Source: Dyadobacter jiangsuensis
GTDB lineage: Bacteria > Bacteroidota > Bacteroidia > Cytophagales > Spirosomataceae
Length of the DNA: 64,000 bases
Direction of reading: 5' to 3'
Assembly (NCBI RefSeq): GCF_003014695.1
Contig: NZ_PYAS01000002.1
Span: 62,001 to 126,000, forward strand
How positions within the stretch are numbered: the stretch's first letter is position 1; each line of letters begins with the position of its first letter. The translations under genes and the position numbers were made by a program. Of this stretch, positions 61,301-64,000 are shown piece after piece. Under the pieces are notes generated by a model, which saw only the letters and a list, made by a program, of their open reading frames with translations, did not search any database and was not told the DNA's origin.

Positions 61301-61565
61301 AGAAAAAACCTCCTTTAATGCTGGCGTCGCTCAGGCTGGTCCAGTCTTTGTCTTTGCCCTGGTTGGGTGCCAGCGCAGATACTTTGGCTTCGACACGATC
61401 GACAGGCTGCGTGTAACTGCCTGCAATGTTGATGTTCGCGTTATTAGCTTTGTCTCGCTGAAGTACGATACGGTCCGAAGGGAAATCAATGCTGATTTGT
61501 CCGTATGCGGTAAAGGAAATAATACTAAATACTACCAGATAGAAATACGGTAGATAGTGTCTCAT
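58380..61565 (-). CDS. Large secreted SGNH-type esterase-like protein with six Ig-like repeats and type IX sorting domain
   Basis: A 1061-residue protein from ATG 61565. Signal peptide to about residue 23 (FTAYGQ), an N-terminal beta domain, the SGNH esterase domain with AGQSNAQGF (Ser132), LWLQGEADNF and GVHFSGDGLMQ, then about six repeats of 70-75 residues each containing a TFC(x)GG-like start, xWSNG core and GCxSP(x)S end, and a C-terminal type IX sorting domain (FVAYPNPNASERVTVE to TQKLVIA). Its esterase half is clearly related to the 721-residue protein; the repeats are extra. It should be surface-displayed or released. Upstream of it lies obg. Confidence 0.85.
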   Translation of the reverse strand: MRHYLPYFYLVVFSIISFTAYGQISIDFPSDRIVLQRDKANNANINIAGSYTQPVDRVEAKVSALAPNQGKDKDWTSLSDASIKGGFFSGYITAEGGWYRLEVRGWKGDQLVGSKTVEHVGVGEVFLIAGQSNAQGFEDPKYNNQGAQDDRVNSINNYETGDYPFELPERPSFHHIDAQSRISPRGPAAWCWGRLGDRLASRLNVPILFFNTGWTGMASRNWKESISGPTESVYASVWIKPDGMPYGNLRNVIQRYTPITGLRGVLWLQGEADNFAETSTDRYFNELKTVIETSRNESGRNISWMVSLTSYDNGRLVDVNVTNGQRQVILNVPNVFEGPNTDVIQIPREDGAPNGVHFSGDGLMQLGDAWSNSLTDDFFAKSEPYQAQRPLRITVDCAGNGNVTINADPVGLNSFNWNNGQSSSSVTVGNGTYYVKARDDKGNYIFSPEIRVNEQIQPNQPTVTIEGSNPVCIGNTATLVSSTSTNAVWNTGATGDRLPVTTGGEYFVTVKNIYGCESTSQKVAMQVLNSPLPDKPKISASGALTFCQGGEVNLTSDSKVKSVWSNGANNATITVVNSGDFRVRALDNVGCFSPESDPVTVKVNPLPAKPSISLSGETTFCDGGNVTMTSSYDSGNIWSTNATTKSIAVTTTGKFTLKQRDGNGCESTSDEVNVKVNPLPATPTVTALRATTFCERDYTTLRSSEAFSYQWSNGSTDREIEIRSSGNFTISAKDENGCISPVSPVVVVVMNPLPPTPAITADGPTTFCADLSVNLVSTNAAGYLWSNGVSSQTLKVTAAGTYSVQTINEFQCYSDPSNQISTQTLALPPAPAVTALQPTTFCDGDTIMLKAANGNQFFWNNGLEGESIEVFATGDYSARIQDDHGCYSPYSAAVAIDVKPTPSVPVIRKTGVYTLFAENNLNAGDHVWKYNDEQLPETGATLKAVKAGNYVVNNTIVYSATLTCYSDFSEPFLFYLDTNNPGFVAYPNPNASERVTVETFANLVNADVQIIDSRGIIHRTFRVQKFDRPQYFNLTGLSSGVYIIRVISGTFSETQKLVIAK
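58860..60190 (-). repeat. Six degenerate Ig-like repeats inside the large esterase gene
   Basis: About 70-75 codons per unit, each with a PTTFC or similar start, an xxWSNG core, and a GCYSP-type end separated by a proline-rich linker (NPLPATP, NPLPPTP). The copies are diverged at DNA level, as seen by reading their protein forms. They probably act as spacer domains. Confidence 0.75.
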
Positions 61566-61640
61566 GGTGACTATAAATTCTTTGAAATAACTACTTGGAC
61601 ACACAATTTGCATCGAAAGGTTGCCTCTTTCAAGAAATTA

Positions 61641-62648
61641 TTATTGTACGGGGAACGGTGAATTGATCATTTCCCATACTTTGTCTTTTAATTGTTCAAT
61701 ACCTTCTTGGGTTATTGCAGAAATTAAAAGCGTTGGGATACCGTTTGGTAGATTTTCTTGTAATGTAACCCGTTCTTCCTCAGAGATTACATCCATTTTG
61801 GAGATAGCCAGCAGGCGGTTTTTGTCGAGCAGCTGCGGGTTATATAAGCGCAGCTCTTGCACCAGCGTCTGGTATTCGGCCTGGATGTCCTCACTGGTAG
61901 CAGGTACGATAAAAAGCAGGATGGAGTTGCGTTCGATGTGCCGCAAGAACCGTAAACCAAGTCCTTTGCCTTGTGAAGCACCTTCGATAATACCCGGAAT
62001 GTCGGCCATTACGAAAGACTTGTAATCGCGGTAAGGTACTACGCCCAGGTTCGGTACAAGGGTTGTGAAGGGATAATCGGCAATTTCGGGCTTGGCGGCC
62101 GAGACGACCGACAGCAATGTGGATTTGCCCGCATTCGGGAAGCCTACCAGACCCACGTCGGCCAGTACTTTCAGTTCAAGAATGAACCACTCTTCTTTGC
62201 CGGGCTCACCGGGTTGAGCGTATTGGGGCGTTTGGTTGGTCGCCGATTTGAAATGGTCGTTACCCATTCCGCCACGTCCGCCGCGGAGCAGGATCATTTC
62301 CTGCCCGTCTTCGGTGATCTCGAAAAGCTGTTCGCCGGTTTCGGCATTTTTGGCGATCGTGCCCAGCGGTACTTCCAGAATAATATCCTTTCCGATTGCC
62401 CCCGTGCGCCGCCCGCCTTCGCCGCCTTTTCCGTCGAACGCTTTTACGTGCTTGGTGTATTTCAAATGCAGCAATGTCCAGAGCTGGGCATTGCCTTTCA
62501 ATATCACGTGACCTCCGCGTCCGCCGTCACCACCGTCCGGTCCACCTTTCTCGACGTGTTTTTCACGCCTGAAATGCATAGAGCCGGCACCGCCGTTACC
62601 GGAGCGCGCATTGATTTTTACGTAGTCTATAAAGTTAGAGGAGGCCAT
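61641..62648 (-). CDS. obg: GTPase Obg (CgtA)
   Basis: A 335-residue GTPase for ribosome assembly. The Obg domain has its glycine-rich region [18 protein letters not shown], then GTPase motifs [28 protein letters not shown] and SKMD. I use ATG 62648 ([10 protein letters not shown]) because it is the family start; a longer frame begins at 62726. It is 25 bases after adk in one operon. Confidence 0.95.
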   Translation of the reverse strand: MASSNFIDYVKINARSGNGGAGSMHFRREKHVEKGGPDGGDGGRGGHVILKGNAQLWTLLHLKYTKHVKAFDGKGGEGGRRTGAIGKDIILEVPLGTIAKNAETGEQLFEITEDGQEMILLRGGRGGMGNDHFKSATNQTPQYAQPGEPGKEEWFILELKVLADVGLVGFPNAGKSTLLSVVSAAKPEIADYPFTTLVPNLGVVPYRDYKSFVMADIPGIIEGASQGKGLGLRFLRHIERNSILLFIVPATSEDIQAEYQTLVQELRLYNPQLLDKNRLLAISKMDVISEEERVTLQENLPNGIPTLLISAITQEGIEQLKDKVWEMINSPFPVQ

Positions 62649-62673
62649 GTGAGTATAGTGAAAAAAATAGAAA

Positions 62674-63246
62674 TCAGGCTGCTTCGATCGCGTTCGAGAT
62701 TTCCCCGAAGATAAAATCGATTTCACCTATTCCGTTGATAGCGATAAACTTACCTTGTCCCTGGTAATAGTCGGCAACGGGTTTTGTTTTGCTGTTATAT
62801 TCCTGAATGCGTTTCGCAATCAGTTCTTCGTTCTGGTCGTCGGGACGGCCGGATGTTTTGCCGCGGTTCAAAAGGCGTGCCAGCAGCTCGTCGTCGTCAA
62901 CAGACAATGCTACCATCACCGAAATGCCTTCGTTGTAGCTTGCCAGCAGATTGTCCAATGCTTCGGCCTGCTTCACCGTTCTCGGGAAACCGTCGAAGAT
63001 GAAACCTGCCGCGTCGCGGTGCTCTTTCAGCTTGTTGTCGATCATCCCGATCACCACTTCATCCGGCACCAGAATGCCCTGGTCCATCAAAGTTTTGGCT
63101 TTCAATCCCAGCTCTGTACCAGCCTGAATTTCCGAGCGTAGCAGATCTCCTGTCGAAAGGTGGATCAAATTGTACTTTGCAATTATTTTTTCACTTTGGG
63201 TACCTTTCCCGGCGCCCGGAGGGCCAAACAGTATAAGATTCAGCAT
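62674..63246 (-). CDS. adk: Adenylate kinase
   Basis: A 190-residue enzyme that balances ATP, ADP and AMP. P-loop [15 protein letters not shown], the AMP site [11 protein letters not shown], and DGFPRT are present; the lid is short and lacks a zinc-binding set. ATG 63246 ([10 protein letters not shown]) matches the family start. First gene of the adk-obg operon, with a -7 element 46 bases upstream. Confidence 0.95.
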   Translation of the reverse strand: MLNLILFGPPGAGKGTQSEKIIAKYNLIHLSTGDLLRSEIQAGTELGLKAKTLMDQGILVPDEVVIGMIDNKLKEHRDAAGFIFDGFPRTVKQAEALDNLLASYNEGISVMVALSVDDDELLARLLNRGKTSGRPDDQNEELIAKRIQEYNSKTKPVADYYQGQGKFIAINGIGEIDFIFGEISNAIEAA

Positions 63247-63291
63247 AGTTGCTTCAAAAATTGATGTCGCGGTAGATTGGTGAATAAGCGG

Positions 63292-63299
63292 CAAATTTA
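63292..63299 (-). promoter_or_regulatory. -7 element TAAATTTG for the adk-obg operon
   Basis: Minus-strand TAAATTTG fits TAnnTTTG. Its end lies 45 bases before the adk ATG at 63246. No -33 partner at 19 bases. Confidence 0.4.
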
Positions 63300-63347
63300 C
63301 AACTCTTACTATGATGTCTGCGAAATTGTTGCATAATTTTTACAAGA

Positions 63348-63381
63348 AAAATCCCCTTTACCATTTCGGGCAAAGGGGATT
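63348..63381 (-). terminator. Terminator of the secreted protein at the right edge
   Basis: AATCCCCTTT pairs with AAAGGGGATT around a 12-base loop; on the minus strand it is followed by a run of T. 24 bases after the stop at 63405. Confidence 0.8.
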
Positions 63382-63404
63382 CGCTATCGTAAAAGTGGCT
63401 CCAT

Positions 63405-64000
63405 TCAGGGAATAACCACCCTTTTCACCGCTCCATCTTCATTCTGAACCACCGTTACGAACAGCGTTCCTTTTGTATTTTTCTTAAGTTCGACCTGGCC
63501 TACGTACTCGCCTTCGAACTCGTGAATCTCTTTTTTACCTACTTCTTTGCCTTTGGTGTCGGTGACCGTTACCGTCACATTACCCTTTTGCGGTACGCTG
63601 AAACGCAGGTTTAGGACGTCGTCGGCGGGATTGTTGGTATAAGCATTCAATGACCGGATGCTTGCGCTTTTTGCATTGTCATTGTTATCCCAGGCATAAT
63701 CGAAGCTTTTTCCGAAATTCTTCCCGAAATCCTCCATGTCGCGCATCATCATTTTGGCTTTGGGATGGAAGTTTTTGTCGAAATTTTTCTGAATCGACTT
63801 CATGCTTTCGTTGAACTTCTCGGAATCCCAGTCGAGGTCATGTTTGAAATCGCCGTCCCAGTGAAATACCATCGGCTCACGCGGATCGCGGTGGTCGACG
63901 ATCACTTTTTTGCGCTTTCTGGCAGCTATCACGCCGTCGGCGCCGTCATCAACCGTAATGGAAATGGTTTGCTTACCCTTTTTGTCGACGTTCAATGAAT
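63405..64000 (-). CDS. C-terminal part of a secreted protein (cut by window edge)
   Basis: The frame is open through the right edge: on the minus strand there is no stop and no ATG in frame before 64000, so the TTG near 63995 is not a real start. The 198 visible residues hold an acidic/aromatic middle (DFKHDLDWDSEKFNESMKSI) and a beta-rich end (LRFSVPQKGNVTVTVTDTKG to KRVVIP) like a type IX sorting domain or Ig-like fold. The full protein is longer. Function unknown. Confidence 0.55.
   Translation of the reverse strand, partial: SLNVDKKGKQTISITVDDGADGVIAARKRKKVIVDHRDPREPMVFHWDGDFKHDLDWDSEKFNESMKSIQKNFDKNFHPKAKMMMRDMEDFGKNFGKSFDYAWDNNDNAKSASIRSLNAYTNNPADDVLNLRFSVPQKGNVTVTVTDTKGKEVGKKEIHEFEGEYVGQVELKKNTKGTLFVTVVQNEDGAVKRVVIP

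Overview
The window looks like chromosome of an aerobic, moderate-GC Bacteroidota of the order Cytophagales, most like Dyadobacter or another Spirosoma-type genus. The genus is inferred from gene families and style, not from a marker search. Support comes from promoters of the Bacteroidota form (TTTG or TTG about 19 bases before TAnnTTTG), near absence of Shine-Dalgarno sites, type IX secretion (Por) C-terminal sorting domains, a RuvX/RecO/GatC/LptB/Obg/Adk housekeeping set, and an ExbB-ExbD-ExbD-TonB operon. I saw no tRNA, rRNA, CRISPR array, prophage or insertion sequence. Two genes run off the edges (1-168 and 63405-64000).

1-10 kb: two lipoproteins (a DUF4822-like protein and a TlpA-like thioredoxin), then a surface-polysaccharide region: a Gfo/Idh/MocA dehydrogenase, a fused two-domain dehydrogenase, a heparinase II/III-like protein and a GT4 glycosyltransferase, with an antitoxin/PIN-toxin pair between the last two. 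10-13 kb: a second complex I block, nuoI-nuoJ-nuoK, whose NuoI-like protein carries a long repeat tail, followed by a DMT transporter. 13-24 kb: purF, recO, a metal-like divergent cluster around a strong dyad, a previously unlisted Cys-rich 51-residue protein with a textbook promoter, then lptB-recJ, ruvX, def, an omega-amidase-like gene and gatC.

24-31 kb: an operon of ExbB, two ExbD, TonB, a small membrane protein, a PstS-like binding protein and a TPR protein, suggesting an energised outer-membrane transport or sensing unit. 31-46 kb: BatD-like, aroC, a Tat-exported dehydrogenase with a formylglycine-generating-enzyme-like partner, ABC-F, DedA, an XRE regulator, gamma carbonic anhydrase, YqgE, a metallophosphoesterase and gcvP.

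46-56 kb: the main complex I operon on the minus strand, nuoA-B-C-D-E-F-[polytopic glycosyltransferase-like]-G-H-I-J. It stops at nuoJ; nuoK is found only in the 10-12 kb block and nuoL, nuoM and nuoN are nowhere in the window. 56-64 kb: two secreted sialate-O-acetylesterase-like (SGNH) proteins with type IX sorting domains, obg, adk and the end of another secreted protein. Gene starts were moved from the longest possible ORF to the ATG best supported by family N-termini, overlaps or promoters.
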